Counted from the stretch's first letter, positions 16,895 through 27,561 are shown. The stretch: DNA of 64,000 bases from JAKAGZ01 sp964412105 (GCA_964412105.1 CAYPNM010000003.1:1-64000), one strand, 5' to 3'. Numbers and translations are program-made. Notes: generated by a model from the sequence alone, not told the origin.

Positions 16895-19717
16895 TTGAAC
16901 ACTAAAAAAGCAAATCCCGCAATTTCAAAATATTTCATTTCGAAAATACTCGAAATATCCGGTGGATACTTAACCCCAGAACAGCTTGATCAGTTTTTTA
17001 AGTTTATCGAGACCGAAAAAGATAAACACTTTTTTACTGAAGTTTCAGAATCAAATCTTTTGAGAATCATTGAAGGCATGTACAATAAAAGGGCATTCCT
17101 TTCAGAATGTCTTAAATTTCCACTTTATATAGAAATAATAGTTGCTATTTCAGCGAACAGCAATTATATGGCAGATATCTTAGTCAGGAACCCAGAATAT
17201 TTTTACTGGATAGCAAATCCTTCGGTTCTGACAACAAGGCTGGAATTAAACAGTTTTATAAAATCACTCTCGGCGACGCTTCAATCTTACAACTCCTTGC
17301 AGGCTAAATTAAATGCGATTCGGGCAACTAAAAGAAAAGAAATTTTAAGAATTGGATTAAAGGATATATTAAGAATTGAAAATCTTAATTCCATAACTGA
17401 AGAACTTTCAACGTTAGCGAAAGGCATTACTTCAATATTATTTAGTCTCTGCTACAATGAGATTTTAATAAAATATCAGCTCCGGAAGATGAACAGAAAA
17501 TATTGCCTGATGGCATTGGGAAAACTCGGAGGTAATGAATTAAATTATAGCTCCGATATAGACTTAATGATATTCTACGATAAGAACACAAAAATAAATA
17601 ATCAAAAAACATACCACGAATTTTTAACAGAGGTAATTCTATTATTTATTAATTCGGCAACTTCTGTTACAAATGAAGGATACATTTATCGGGTCGATTT
17701 CAGGCTCAGGCCCGATGGGAAGAACTCTCCACTTTGCAATAACTATGAGAGCTATATAAATTATTACGAAAGTAGAGGTGAAGACTGGGAACGACAGATG
17801 CTTATAAAAGCAGATTTTATCTTCGGTGATAATAGTATGTATAGAACTTTTTCGGACTATTTATCGCATTTCATTTATCCTCAAACCTTCTCTGTTTCTC
17901 CCCTTAAACAGGTGAAGAAATTAAAAAGAGAAATTGAAAAACATCTGGAGCACGAAGAAAACATTAAACTGGGGTCCGGCGGAATTAGAAATATTGAATT
18001 CTCAGTTCAGGCCTTACAATTATTAAATGGGGGAAGGATTTCTGAACTAAGGACTCCTAACACTCTCAATGCAATCTCTAGGCTGAAGGACAAAGGACTA
18101 ATCACATTGAAAGAAGCTGAAATATTCACTGATGCATATATATTTTACAGAAAGATAGAGCATTACCTCCAACTTATGAACGATACACAAACTCATACTA
18201 TCCCAACTAATAGCAAAATTTTAAATAGTCTAGCTGCATATTTAGGATTTAAAACAGTTATTGAATTTAGAAAGAAAGTATCATCTAGCAGAAATAATGT
18301 CCTGAGAATATATAATTCAATTATAGGTAATGAAAAAGAAAAACTCCCGATAAACTACAAATCAAAACTGTATTTTAAGAATAAGTCAAAGGCTGAAAGA
18401 GATCTGGATTACATTAGGTCAGGGAAAGGATTACTAAACCAGAAACAATTTGATAATGCATCAACTAGTGCTTTCCTTAAAATTGAAGATAGCTTAATTG
18501 ATTACCTGTCAGGCTCTAAATATCCGGATACTGTTTTGGAGAATTTTGTAAGGATAATCAGGAACGTTCCGTTCGCATCTCTATGGTATACAGAATTTGC
18601 TGATAACAAATTCTTCAACCATTTCCTGAATATTTGCGAATATAACCTAAAAGCAGTCAATTTTTTTGCAGAAGATAAAGAATTGAGAGAATATTTTATA
18701 ACAAGAAAAATATTTGAGAAAATCAATGCTGATAAAATGAGTGATCTGACCACGAAGAATTTTCTATTTCATTTGTTATGCGGCTATACTTTAAAAATTA
18801 TAAACGCCGAAAATGTCTCCAGATCGCTAAAAGATTTTTTAAATGTTAAAATTAAAACGTTGGCCGTAAAGACTCTCGATATGGAAATGACTAATTATTT
18901 TATAGCCGCACTCGGAAGCTTTGGCTCAGGAGAGATGAGTTTTTCTTCTGACATTGATCTCATTTTCGTAGTTAATAATTCGGATAAATTCAACAAAATT
19001 GAAAAAACATTCCAGACTTTACTTTCAAATCTTAAAAAAGAGCTCTCTCCTTTCAATGTTGACTGTAGGCTAAGACCTGAAGGCAAAAGCAGCCAGTTGG
19101 TTTGGAAACTCGATTCCTATAAAGATTATCTTCTAAATAGAGCCAGGACATGGGAATTCCAATCATTGTGCAAATTGAGCTACACAGCCGGCAACAGAAA
19201 TTTGTTTAATAAATATTTAAAATCAGTAATTAGGCAGATCAATAATTTGGATGAGAAAAAATTGAAGAAAGATATATTGGAAATGAGAAGAAGATTATAT
19301 CCAGCTGATTTTTCCGGATTATCAGATATATTTGATATTAAAAAAGGTCGTGGTGGAATTGTAGATTTGGAATTTGTCTTACAGTACCAAATACTTTCTG
19401 ATTCAAAACTTTTTTCAGATTTAAGGGGCAAAAGGAATAAACAGGTTTTGGAAACACTTTCAAGAACAAACAAAAAGATCAGATTGATAAAAGACGAATT
19501 GATAATCGGTTATTATTTTTTGAAAAACCTTGAACTGGCTAATCAAAGTGTATTTAATATAAACGGTTCTCAGATTATATTAGAACCGGATAAATTGGAA
19601 CAATTATTATCATTTTTGCAGATAAGTTCTTATAATAAACTAAAAACGCGTTTATCAAAAATCACCAAACAGAATAATAAATTATTTGAAACCTTCTTTA
19701 AAAGCACCGATGCTTAA
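16895..19717 (+). CDS. glnE: Glutamine synthetase adenylyltransferase/deadenylase-like protein
   Basis: This is a 940-residue protein, about the length of E. coli GlnE. Two nucleotidyltransferase domains are present: 'GKLGGNELNYSSDIDLMIFY' (about residues 208-227) and 'GSFGSGEMSFSSDIDLIFVV' (about 674-693). Each has the G-G/S and D-x-D metal site and is followed by a 'DxRLRP(D/E)GKxS' motif. Helical GlnD_UR_UTase-like regions lie between them and at the C-terminus. The family adenylylates and deadenylylates glutamine synthetase in response to nitrogen status. The start is TTG at 16895; the nearby ATG at 16888 is in another frame and hits a stop. The gene overlaps the next one by 8 bases. Confidence 0.93.
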   Translation: MNTKKANPAISKYFISKILEISGGYLTPEQLDQFFKFIETEKDKHFFTEVSESNLLRIIEGMYNKRAFLSECLKFPLYIEIIVAISANSNYMADILVRNPEYFYWIANPSVLTTRLELNSFIKSLSATLQSYNSLQAKLNAIRATKRKEILRIGLKDILRIENLNSITEELSTLAKGITSILFSLCYNEILIKYQLRKMNRKYCLMALGKLGGNELNYSSDIDLMIFYDKNTKINNQKTYHEFLTEVILLFINSATSVTNEGYIYRVDFRLRPDGKNSPLCNNYESYINYYESRGEDWERQMLIKADFIFGDNSMYRTFSDYLSHFIYPQTFSVSPLKQVKKLKREIEKHLEHEENIKLGSGGIRNIEFSVQALQLLNGGRISELRTPNTLNAISRLKDKGLITLKEAEIFTDAYIFYRKIEHYLQLMNDTQTHTIPTNSKILNSLAAYLGFKTVIEFRKKVSSSRNNVLRIYNSIIGNEKEKLPINYKSKLYFKNKSKAERDLDYIRSGKGLLNQKQFDNASTSAFLKIEDSLIDYLSGSKYPDTVLENFVRIIRNVPFASLWYTEFADNKFFNHFLNICEYNLKAVNFFAEDKELREYFITRKIFEKINADKMSDLTTKNFLFHLLCGYTLKIINAENVSRSLKDFLNVKIKTLAVKTLDMEMTNYFIAALGSFGSGEMSFSSDIDLIFVVNNSDKFNKIEKTFQTLLSNLKKELSPFNVDCRLRPEGKSSQLVWKLDSYKDYLLNRARTWEFQSLCKLSYTAGNRNLFNKYLKSVIRQINNLDEKKLKKDILEMRRRLYPADFSGLSDIFDIKKGRGGIVDLEFVLQYQILSDSKLFSDLRGKRNKQVLETLSRTNKKIRLIKDELIIGYYFLKNLELANQSVFNINGSQIILEPDKLEQLLSFLQISSYNKLKTRLSKITKQNNKLFETFFKSTDA

Positions 19718-21778
19718 ATACATTAAGAAATATTTTGCCCCCCTTACTGCATTATTTGTTTTCATCATTTATCTGTTTACCCTCGCACCCTCCGTCGTTG
19801 AAATTGATTCCGGAGAACTTGCAACAGTTCAAATTACCCTTGGAATTGCTCATCCAACGGGATATCCTTTATTCACAATAGTTGGCCATATTTTTTCTCT
19901 ACTGCCGCTCCCTTTTAGTAAGATCTATCAAATGAATTTGCTTGCCGCTTTTTGGTGTGCCCTTGCTGTCTGGATGTTTATTATAACAGCTAAATTTATA
20001 CTTGATCAAATTAAAACATCCGGAAAGAAGAAAAAGAAAGTTGAAACTGAGAAAATAAGTAGTGAGGTTATTTCAGAAGATATTAAAATACTTGCTTCTG
20101 TTTTAGGGGCNNNNNNNNNNNNNNNNNNNNNNNNNNNNNNNNNNNNNNNNNNNNNNNNNNNNNNNNNNNNNNNNNNNNNNNNNNNNNNNNNNNNNNNNNN
20201 NNNNNNNNNNTAAGTAGTGAGGTTATTTCAGAAGATATTAAAATACTTGCTTCTGTTTTAGGGGCATTGTTTCTGGCTTTTAACAGAACTTTCTGGAGGC
20301 AAAGTACTTCCGTAGAAGTTTATTCAATGCAATTATTCCTAATATCGCTTGCTATATACTTTTTGTTAAAAAGCTATTTTTATAACCCCAATGGAAATGA
20401 AAAGTTTTACAAATCTCCTTGGATTCTTTTTGCAATTTCATTGGCCTTATGTTTCTCAAATCACATGACCACAATTCTGATTTTGCCAGGAGCAGCATAT
20501 CTTTACTTCAAAAAATTTAAGTTAAGCAAGCAAAGCTGGATTCAAATCTGCTGGATGCTCCTAATTTTTCTTCCATTGCTGCTAATTTTTTATTCATATC
20601 TGCCCATAAGGGCCTCTCAAAATCCTTTATTGGACTGGGGAAATCCGACAAATCTCGAAAGAATTATTAGACATGTTTCAGGCAAACAATACCAGGTATG
20701 GCTTTTTTCATCTACTGCATCTGCTGAAAAACAGTTTACTTATTTTTTTAATGGACTGCCAAACGAGTTTACATTTGGATTAATTATCATTTTAATCGGA
20801 TTATTTAGTGCGTTTAAATATTCGAAGACTTTATTTACTTTTTTTGTTATTACTTTCCTTGCTACCGTTTTATACTCTATAAATTATGACATTCACGATA
20901 TTGATTCATATTTTTTGCTTGCATATATCTCCCTTTCATACTTTGCTCTTTTCGGATCTTTGAAATTATTACAGAATTTTAGAATTGGGAATCACTCCAT
21001 TGCTCCTTCACTAACCTTAATAGTTTTAATATTGCTGGCACATTTTTACATTACGTACCCTAATGTCAACCAGAGAGATAATTATGCATTTGAGGATTAT
21101 ACAAAAGCTCTTATTAACGGCACAGACAAAAATTCAATCATTCTAAGCTACCAATGGGATTATTTTGTTTCCGCTGCCTATTATTTCCAGTTTGTTGAAG
21201 GGTTCAGGAAAGACGTAAAAATTATTGATAAGGAATTATTGAGGCGTTCTTGGTACTATCATCAACTGCAAAATGATCATCCTAGCTTATTGGATGGAAT
21301 GCAAACTGAGACTAACAATTTTTTAACGGCTGTGGCTCCATTTGAAAAAGATGAAAATTATAATCCAACTATAATTGAAAATGCTTACCAGGCTTTTATG
21401 ACAAAATTGGTTTCTTCGCACATAAATAAATCAAGTTTTTATATTGGCCCGGAAATTTTTGAAAATGAAATGCAGCATGGAGGGTTTCGCTTGCCTGCAG
21501 GATATACGATTGTTCCGGACATTTTTCTATTCAAGGTAACAAACAACAGGCACTATATTCCGGCAGCAGATCCAAACTTTCAGTTAAGATTGCCGAAACA
21601 CAGAAATAACTATGTAAAATTAATGGAAAATTTGCTTGGATCGATGCTTGCAAGGAGAGCACTTTATGAAATGCAGTTTGACAAAGTAGACCGGGCTAAG
21701 CTTTATATTAATAAAGCAATCTCTAGCTTACCGGATTATACCATCCCGCAACCACTTGTAGATGTATTAACAAAATAA
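19710..21778 (+). CDS. DUF2723 membrane protein, one gene split by a false gap
   Basis: The N-terminal piece (from ATG 19710) contains 'LAPSVVEIDSGELATVQITL' and 'GIAHPTGYPLFT', the hallmark start of DUF2723 proteins, which are related to protein O-mannosyltransferase/GT-C glycosyltransferases. The acidic Asp in the first periplasmic loop is the expected GT-C catalytic residue. The piece after the gap continues with about ten more membrane helices. The 55 bases before the gap (20056-20110) recur exactly after it (20211-20265). Removing one copy and the 100 N restores a single in-frame gene of 637 residues. Substrate is unknown; envelope or protein glycosylation is plausible. I chose ATG 19710 over the TTG at 19686. 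Confidence 0.9.
20111..20210. other. Artefactual assembly gap (100 N) with duplicated 55-base flanks
   Basis: The sequence 20056-20110 is identical to 20211-20265. Two contigs ending in the same 55-mer were scaffolded with a 100-N spacer instead of being merged. Collapsing 155 bases keeps the reading frame of the surrounding gene. Confidence 0.95.
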
Positions 21779-21781
21779 TAA

Positions 21782-22870
21782 TTAATCTTTAGCTGCATCC
21801 AGCAGATCTTTCTTCCTGTCGGGCTTGATTTGATCAGCCGTCATGAATGATTGCAATGTCACATCCATTTGCTGGATTAAATTTCTTTTGTAATATCTCG
21901 GTGCGTAGACAGAACCGTCAAGCATATATATGCGATGTGTTTTTTCATCATAAAAAGTATAATTAACAAATGGCCCGCCCATCCCTTTAATATTCAAATC
22001 CCACAGGCCCTGTGTTAGTATTGCATATCTTCCGTTGAAATTTACCTCACTGGTAGTATAATAATCTTTTGCAATTACAACATAACCACTGTCATAGACG
22101 GTCTGATAATATTTTTTGGTCATCCGGTTTCTAATAGCTCTGATGGAATCCGCATTAAGATACGCTGGGGAGGCATTATCAATCCAGTGAACAAATATCC
22201 ACCGCTCCATATCACTGCCGGGTGAACGTCTCAGCCAGACGAAATGATTTACGGAATCATTTATTGCAACCTGAAAATCAGCTTGAACATAAATTATCCA
22301 GCCGTAATTTTTAAGAAATTTTCCTTCAATCTTCTTTTGTTCGAAACGGGCATTATAAAGGCTTGCGAACAATCTCTTATCTGAGATTTTTTGAAAAGAT
22401 GATAGAAGATTATCCTCATTCCTGGAAATTTTTGATATCAGATCTTTCATATTAGGCGCTGATAGAACCATCACAAGCTGGTCTTTTGCCCAAAGGTTAA
22501 ACTTTCTAACAATGGTATTACTGTCAGTCATGATTTTGTTCTTGACGGCAGTATCAATAACCGTATTTATATATTTTGAAGTTTCCGATCCCGAACTAAG
22601 CGGAGCAACGAAAATGATATTTTTCCTATGCTGATAATTGCCTAACTGATTAACCGATATCCTTTTAATTGTGAATAGCTTTTCGGGAAGTGGTGTATTA
22701 ATTATCTTTTCAAATGTTGAATCAAGAACCGGTTCGAGTTGTTGAAATTCAGTAGAATCCGCAACAACATAGATTTCATCCTCCGGCCCAATTGCAGGTT
22801 TTAATGAATTACAGGAAGTAAAGAGAATTCCTGCAAATAAAATTGAAATTAGTATAAAAAAATTTTTCAT
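21782..22870 (-). CDS. DUF4837-family lipoprotein
   Basis: The ATG at 22870 follows a GAGGT ribosome binding site and begins a standard lipoprotein signal ('NFFILISILFAGILFTSC'). An upstream in-frame ATG at 22936 lies inside the previous gene and is not needed. The mature protein is about 345 residues, soluble, and matches the DUF4837 layout known from Bacteroidota and Ignavibacteria, with a repeated alpha/beta half and a C-terminal 'RYYKRNLIQQMDVTLQSF' segment. Function is unknown. It is the last gene of the tilS-hpt-ftsH-kinase-DUF4837 series and starts 2 bases after the stop of the kinase gene. Confidence 0.85.
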   Translation of the reverse strand: MKNFFILISILFAGILFTSCNSLKPAIGPEDEIYVVADSTEFQQLEPVLDSTFEKIINTPLPEKLFTIKRISVNQLGNYQHRKNIIFVAPLSSGSETSKYINTVIDTAVKNKIMTDSNTIVRKFNLWAKDQLVMVLSAPNMKDLISKISRNEDNLLSSFQKISDKRLFASLYNARFEQKKIEGKFLKNYGWIIYVQADFQVAINDSVNHFVWLRRSPGSDMERWIFVHWIDNASPAYLNADSIRAIRNRMTKKYYQTVYDSGYVVIAKDYYTTSEVNFNGRYAILTQGLWDLNIKGMGGPFVNYTFYDEKTHRIYMLDGSVYAPRYYKRNLIQQMDVTLQSFMTADQIKPDRKKDLLDAAKD

Positions 22871-22872
22871 AA

Positions 22873-23541
22873 TTACCTCGGTACATTTGGCAGTATGAGC
22901 TGTAAATGCGGCAATAATAAAAGATACAAACCCCACATTGAAAATCCAATAGAAACAGGAACCGAAAGGTTGTCATCCATCCAACCATGCGAGATATTTT
23001 CAACTATAGCTGCTACTGCAGCGGCAATAAATCCTATTATATATTCAAGAAATAGCCCTTCTACCTTTGGGGTGAAAAGTACTACAACGCTTGCACTTAT
23101 GAAAAAAGCTAATGTTCCCTCTAATGATTTGGATAAAAATGCGTGATTGCCGAATTTTCTTCCAATCAGAGCCGCCATTGAGTCGCTTATAATAAGTATG
23201 CTAAATGCAGTAACAAAAAACACCTTAGGAAAGAGGAGAATACAAACCAGAGCGGAAATCAGAACATAAGTTGCCCCATTTAAATTTTTTTTCTCCTCAT
23301 CCAGCTCGTGCTTACGTAATAAAATTCCGAATATCGAATAAAAAATCTTGCCGAAACCGCTTGAAAAATAACGCAGCAAATCAATAGAAAGAGCCAGAAA
23401 AGAGAGAATACTCAAAATTATAACAGCATCCGTACGGGAAATAAAATAGTAAACAATCGGTATGGATAAGGAACAGAGATGAATTAGTTTCCGGACTATT
23501 TCATCTCTGTAATGAATTGTTGCATGATCAGTTGGAGTCAT
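22873..23541 (-). CDS. Polyprenol/diacylglycerol kinase-like membrane protein (dolichol kinase/CdsA fold)
   Basis: This 222-residue protein has six or seven predicted membrane helices. The motif 'LIISDSMAALIGRKFGNHAF' (about residues 136-155) marks the CTP-dependent dolichol/phytol kinase and CDP-diacylglycerol synthase superfamily. N-terminal 'EIVRKLIHLCSLSIPIVYYF' fits the kinase branch (SEC59/VTE5-like). It probably phosphorylates an isoprenoid alcohol or diacylglycerol in the inner membrane, but a true CdsA cannot be ruled out from sequence alone. Its start overlaps the end of ftsH by 14 bases. Confidence 0.85.
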   Translation of the reverse strand: MTPTDHATIHYRDEIVRKLIHLCSLSIPIVYYFISRTDAVIILSILSFLALSIDLLRYFSSGFGKIFYSIFGILLRKHELDEEKKNLNGATYVLISALVCILLFPKVFFVTAFSILIISDSMAALIGRKFGNHAFLSKSLEGTLAFFISASVVVLFTPKVEGLFLEYIIGFIAAAVAAIVENISHGWMDDNLSVPVSIGFSMWGLYLLLLPHLQLILPNVPR

Positions 23542-25627
23542 CTTTAGGGGCGGACTCTTTTTTACGTTGTTCCATTAATTTTTTGACATGATTAGGAACT
23601 TCATCGGCTTTTTTATCAACGTCATTTCCATCATCCTTTTTGAAGGTTGGCAATTCTCCGCCATTGATAATGGTGTCAATTTCACTTGAATCAAGACTTT
23701 CCCTTTCAAGAAGTTCTTTGGAAAGCTTATGCAATACATCTATGTTATCTCGCAAAATTTTCTCTGCTCTGCTCATTGAAGTGCTTACTATTTTTCTGAT
23801 CTCTTCATCGATTTCTTCTGCCGTTTTTTCACTATAGTCTTTATGTCTTTGTATTTCCCTGCCAAGAAAAATCTCTTCTTCCTTTGCTCCATAATTCAGA
23901 GGACCTAACTTATCGCTCATTCCCCATTCGCAAACCATTTTTCTTGCGATACCGGTTGCTTTTTCAATATCATTTCCAGCTCCGGTTGTATAATGATCAA
24001 AAATTATTTTTTCAGCAGCTCTGCCTCCCAATGCGTAAGTAATTACAGCCTCAAGATACTCTTTTGAATAAGTATGCTTTTCATCTATTGGTAAATAACT
24101 TGTAACTCCTAGCGCTCTGCCTCTAGGGATAATAGTAACTTTATGAACTGGATCAGCTTCAGGCAGCATTCGTGCAACAAGCACGTGACCAATTTCATGA
24201 TAGGCTGTCGTTTTCTTTTCAGCTTCAGAAATGATGAGACTTTTCCTTTCCATTCCCATCATTACTTTATCTTTAGCTTCCTCAAAGTCAATCATCTGAA
24301 CTTTCTTTTTGTTTTTCCTTGCAGCAAGCAATGCAGCTTCATTTACAAGGTTAGCTAATTCAGCTCCAGCAAGTCCTGGAGTACCTTTTGCAAGAACCTC
24401 CAGTTCAACATCAAAATCAAGTGGAATATTTCTCGTATGCACTTTCAACACACCTTCACGCCCTTTAACATCAGGCCGATCAACCACCACTTGCCTGTCA
24501 AATCTACCCGGTCTGAGCAATGCTGGATCAAGAACATCAGGACGGTTTGTAGCAGCAATAATTATTACACCGCTGTTCTGTTCAAAGCCATCCATTTCAA
24601 CAAGCAACTGGTTAAGCGTTTGCTCTCTTTCATCGTGACCCCCTCCGAGACCCGCACCCCTGTGACGACCTACCGCATCAATTTCATCAATAAAAATTAT
24701 ACAAGGCGCATTTTTCTTTCCCTGCTCAAAAAGATCACGCACGCGGCTGGCACCGACTCCCACAAACATTTCTACGAAGTCCGCTCCGCTTATTGAAAAG
24801 AAAGGAACACCCGCTTCACCTGCTACAGCTCTTGCCAGTAACGTTTTGCCGGTTCCGGGAGGACCTAAAAGAAGTACACCTCTTGGAATTTTTCCGCCGA
24901 GCTTTTGAAATTTTGAGGGTTCTTTCAGGAACTCAATTATTTCCTGCAGCTCAAGTTTAGCTTCATCAGCGCCAGCTACATCCTTAAAAGTAATTCTCGT
25001 TCCCGATTGCGAAATCAACTTCGCTTTGCTTTTACCGAAAGAAAAAATTCCACGTGAGCCGCCCCCCTGCCCCTGAAATTTTCTCATTATCAAAATCCAA
25101 ACTCCAATAATCAAAATCCAGGGAAGAAATCCTACCAGAATATTAACCCATTCGTTTGAATCTTTTTCAAATGTGAAGTCAATTCCTTTCTGCTTCCAGA
25201 TTTCCTCCTGATCCTTTATAATCGGTTCAGGCAAATAAACAGAAATATTTTTGACTTTTTGGGTTTTACCACCAATATCAAGATTCACTTCATTTTTAAG
25301 TTCGGCTTTGAAATAATAATCGTTTACATCTGATTTTATAATTTTTGCAGAAGCAATCTTATCATTATTCAACAATTTTTCATACTGATTGTACTGTATA
25401 TCAACATAATTTGCTGTTCCTGTTTTCATAAGCTGCATAACAATTACAGCGGCAACCACTACGGCACCCCAGCCAAAAACGAGTTTAATTATCTTTGACC
25501 AATCGAAATTATCTTCAGGCTTATTGGGTCCGCCGCCATTTGAAGGCGGAGGTGGGGTTTTCTTTTTTCCTGTCCCATTATTACTATTATTATCAGCCAT
25601 TAAAAATATTTTCTTAAAAGAATTCAT
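23528..25627 (-). CDS. ftsH: ATP-dependent zinc metalloprotease FtsH
   Basis: This is a 699-residue membrane AAA+ protease. A low-complexity N-terminus (Asn/Pro/Gly-rich, residues 11-40) precedes two membrane helices (about 46-67 and 164-181) enclosing a periplasmic domain. Walker A is 'GPPGTGKT' (255-262), Walker B 'IIFIDEIDAVG', and the second region of homology 'TNRPDVLDPALLRPGRFDRQ'. The zinc site is 'HEIGH' (477-481); the third residue is Ile where Ala is common. The tail is charged. Start is uncertain: ATG 25627 has AAGGA almost touching it, while ATG 25600 ('MADNNSNNG') is equally plausible. Confidence 0.96.
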   Translation of the reverse strand: MNSFKKIFLMADNNSNNGTGKKKTPPPPSNGGGPNKPEDNFDWSKIIKLVFGWGAVVVAAVIVMQLMKTGTANYVDIQYNQYEKLLNNDKIASAKIIKSDVNDYYFKAELKNEVNLDIGGKTQKVKNISVYLPEPIIKDQEEIWKQKGIDFTFEKDSNEWVNILVGFLPWILIIGVWILIMRKFQGQGGGSRGIFSFGKSKAKLISQSGTRITFKDVAGADEAKLELQEIIEFLKEPSKFQKLGGKIPRGVLLLGPPGTGKTLLARAVAGEAGVPFFSISGADFVEMFVGVGASRVRDLFEQGKKNAPCIIFIDEIDAVGRHRGAGLGGGHDEREQTLNQLLVEMDGFEQNSGVIIIAATNRPDVLDPALLRPGRFDRQVVVDRPDVKGREGVLKVHTRNIPLDFDVELEVLAKGTPGLAGAELANLVNEAALLAARKNKKKVQMIDFEEAKDKVMMGMERKSLIISEAEKKTTAYHEIGHVLVARMLPEADPVHKVTIIPRGRALGVTSYLPIDEKHTYSKEYLEAVITYALGGRAAEKIIFDHYTTGAGNDIEKATGIARKMVCEWGMSDKLGPLNYGAKEEEIFLGREIQRHKDYSEKTAEEIDEEIRKIVSTSMSRAEKILRDNIDVLHKLSKELLERESLDSSEIDTIINGGELPTFKKDDGNDVDKKADEVPNHVKKLMEQRKKESAPKDDSN

Positions 25628-25645
25628 TCCTTTTTCAATTCTCCA

Positions 25646-26209
25646 TTATTCACTTAATACGTATATCGAGTCTAAATTTCTGTACTTTTGAGCGTAATCC
25701 AGCCCATAACCTATAACAAATTTACTCGGAATATCAAAGCCAATATAATGAATTTTTACATTATATCTAAGGCTATTGGGCTTAACAAGCAGAGAACAAA
25801 CCTTCATGCTTGCCGGTTTATGGTGCATCATTAATTCCTCAATGAATTTTATAGATAACCCGCTGTCTACTATATCTTCGACAATAATTATGTCTCTTCC
25901 GTTTACATCACAATTCAGTTCTTTCAGTAATCTGACATTTCCCGAGGAGATTTTCTCATCACCGTAACTTGAAAGCTTGAAAAAATCAATTTCACAATCA
26001 ATATTAACATTTTTAATCAAATCGGAAAGAAAAATAAATGCCCCATTTAATACTCCGATAAATACAGGGACTTTACCTCTGTAATCTTTAGAGATCTGCT
26101 TGCCAAGTTGTTTTACTCTTGACTTAATTTTCTTTTCATCAAGAAATGGGACAAAAACTTCCTTTCCAATTACTATTTGTCCGGCTTCATTCTTTACTAT
26201 TTCAGGCAT
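25646..26209 (-). CDS. hpt: Hypoxanthine phosphoribosyltransferase
   Basis: This 187-residue purine salvage enzyme converts hypoxanthine or guanine plus PRPP to IMP or GMP. The PRPP-binding loop is 'IIIVEDIVDSGLS' (107-119). The flexible catalytic loop is 'FFKLSSYGDEKISSG' (about 76-90), and the purine-specificity segment 'KFVIGYGLDYAQKYRNL' lies near the C-terminus. It overlaps tilS by 13 bases upstream and lies 18 bases before ftsH. The tilS-hpt-ftsH order is an old, widely conserved cluster. A purine permease gene is also present at 33-34 kb. Confidence 0.96.
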   Translation of the reverse strand: MPEIVKNEAGQIVIGKEVFVPFLDEKKIKSRVKQLGKQISKDYRGKVPVFIGVLNGAFIFLSDLIKNVNIDCEIDFFKLSSYGDEKISSGNVRLLKELNCDVNGRDIIIVEDIVDSGLSIKFIEELMMHHKPASMKVCSLLVKPNSLRYNVKIHYIGFDIPSKFVIGYGLDYAQKYRNLDSIYVLSE

Positions 26210-27561
26210 AATTCCAGAATCCTGTTTGTTCTGTTTGTTACTTTAAATCTATCGTCCAGCCTTAAACCAACAACCCAAACTATTTTCCCACAGTTGGTAA
26301 GTACAAGCTGATTCTTTTTATCATACGAACTAATCTTTTGTTCATTTAAAAAATCAGAAATCTTTTTTGTTCCCTTCAACCCAATTGGATAAAATCTGTC
26401 GCCCGATTTCCACTTTCGCAACGAGAATTTCTCATCTATTTCATCGGCAGCAATAAATTCTTTTTTACGATTAGATGAAAATTTCAACGGTTTTTTTATT
26501 CTATTAATAATAGATAATTTTTTTGTACTCAATTTTATTGTCTGACCTGTCCTAATCTCCATCTCACTGTTAATTTCCTCTTTTTCCTTTTTGAAAAGAA
26601 CTATTTCGCTTCTTTCTTTCAAAGCAATAAGGTTTTTTGACAAACTAACTTGGCTTCCTACCTTTCCAGTCAATAATGCATTTATATCTTTCAAGTTTTT
26701 GTAATTTAAGCTGACATCAAAATATTTCTCAATAGTTCTTTTAAATATATCACCTAAAAGTTCAGTATCATATTTTTTTAGCGTGTCAAGAGAGATTTTA
26801 AGTTTCCCACAGCTGAAAACCGACACCTCGATTGCTGCTTCCTTAATTATCTTTTCCAGCTCACTTGAAAAGCTTCTTATTAACGACGATGTGTTCAGAA
26901 GATTCTCTTCAAAAGAAGGATTAAGTTTACTCCTGATCATTGGGAAAATTTCGTTGCGGATATAATTCCTATTATAATCAGATTGAAGATTGGAAGCGTC
27001 GGTTCTGAACGGCTGCTTATTATCATTAAGATATCTTAGAATTTCTGCCTTAGTAAGAATCAATACCGGACGAATAATATTTCCCCTTTTATAAGGAATT
27101 CCAGCCAGCCCTTTGATTCCGGTTCCTTTAATTAGATTAAGAAATACCGTCTCAGCATTATCGTCACTTGTGTGCGCTGTTGCAATTTTTGTGTAATTAC
27201 TATTCTTAGCAATTTTTGCAAACTCTGAATAGCGCACTTTCCTGCCAGCTTCTTCGACAGATATTTTTTCCCTTTTTGAAAGAGCTTTCACATTTTTTCG
27301 AATTATAAAAATAGGAGTAGAAAATTTAGCGCATAAATCTTTGCAGAATTTTTCGTCATTATTAGCTTCTATTCCCCTCAATTTATGATTGATATGCACA
27401 ACACCGAGTTCAATCCTAAATTTCTTTTTATATTTAATCAGGAGATGGAAAAGGAAAACAGAATCAGGCCCACCGCTTAAAGCGATAAGCAGCTTATCAT
27501 TTTTCACGATAAGCTTTTTATCATCGATAAATTTTAGAACTTTTTGTTCTATTTTTTTCAT
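26197..27561 (-). CDS. tilS: tRNA(Ile)-lysidine synthase
   Basis: This is a 454-residue PP-loop ATPase. The ATP-binding motif 'SGGPDS' lies at residues 29-34, and 'VVHINHKLRG' and 'TAHTSDDNAETVFLNLIKGT' follow, all diagnostic of TilS. A linker and C-terminal tRNA-binding domain extend from about 230 to 454 ('RKWKSGDRFYPIGLKGTKKI'). It converts C34 of the CAU-anticodon isoleucine tRNA into lysidine so that it reads AUA. It is the first gene of the series leading to hpt and ftsH. The CAU tRNA at 49.6 kb looks like the methionine species rather than the TilS substrate. Confidence 0.95.
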   Translation of the reverse strand: MKKIEQKVLKFIDDKKLIVKNDKLLIALSGGPDSVFLFHLLIKYKKKFRIELGVVHINHKLRGIEANNDEKFCKDLCAKFSTPIFIIRKNVKALSKREKISVEEAGRKVRYSEFAKIAKNSNYTKIATAHTSDDNAETVFLNLIKGTGIKGLAGIPYKRGNIIRPVLILTKAEILRYLNDNKQPFRTDASNLQSDYNRNYIRNEIFPMIRSKLNPSFEENLLNTSSLIRSFSSELEKIIKEAAIEVSVFSCGKLKISLDTLKKYDTELLGDIFKRTIEKYFDVSLNYKNLKDINALLTGKVGSQVSLSKNLIALKERSEIVLFKKEKEEINSEMEIRTGQTIKLSTKKLSIINRIKKPLKFSSNRKKEFIAADEIDEKFSLRKWKSGDRFYPIGLKGTKKISDFLNEQKISSYDKKNQLVLTNCGKIVWVVGLRLDDRFKVTNRTNRILELCLK

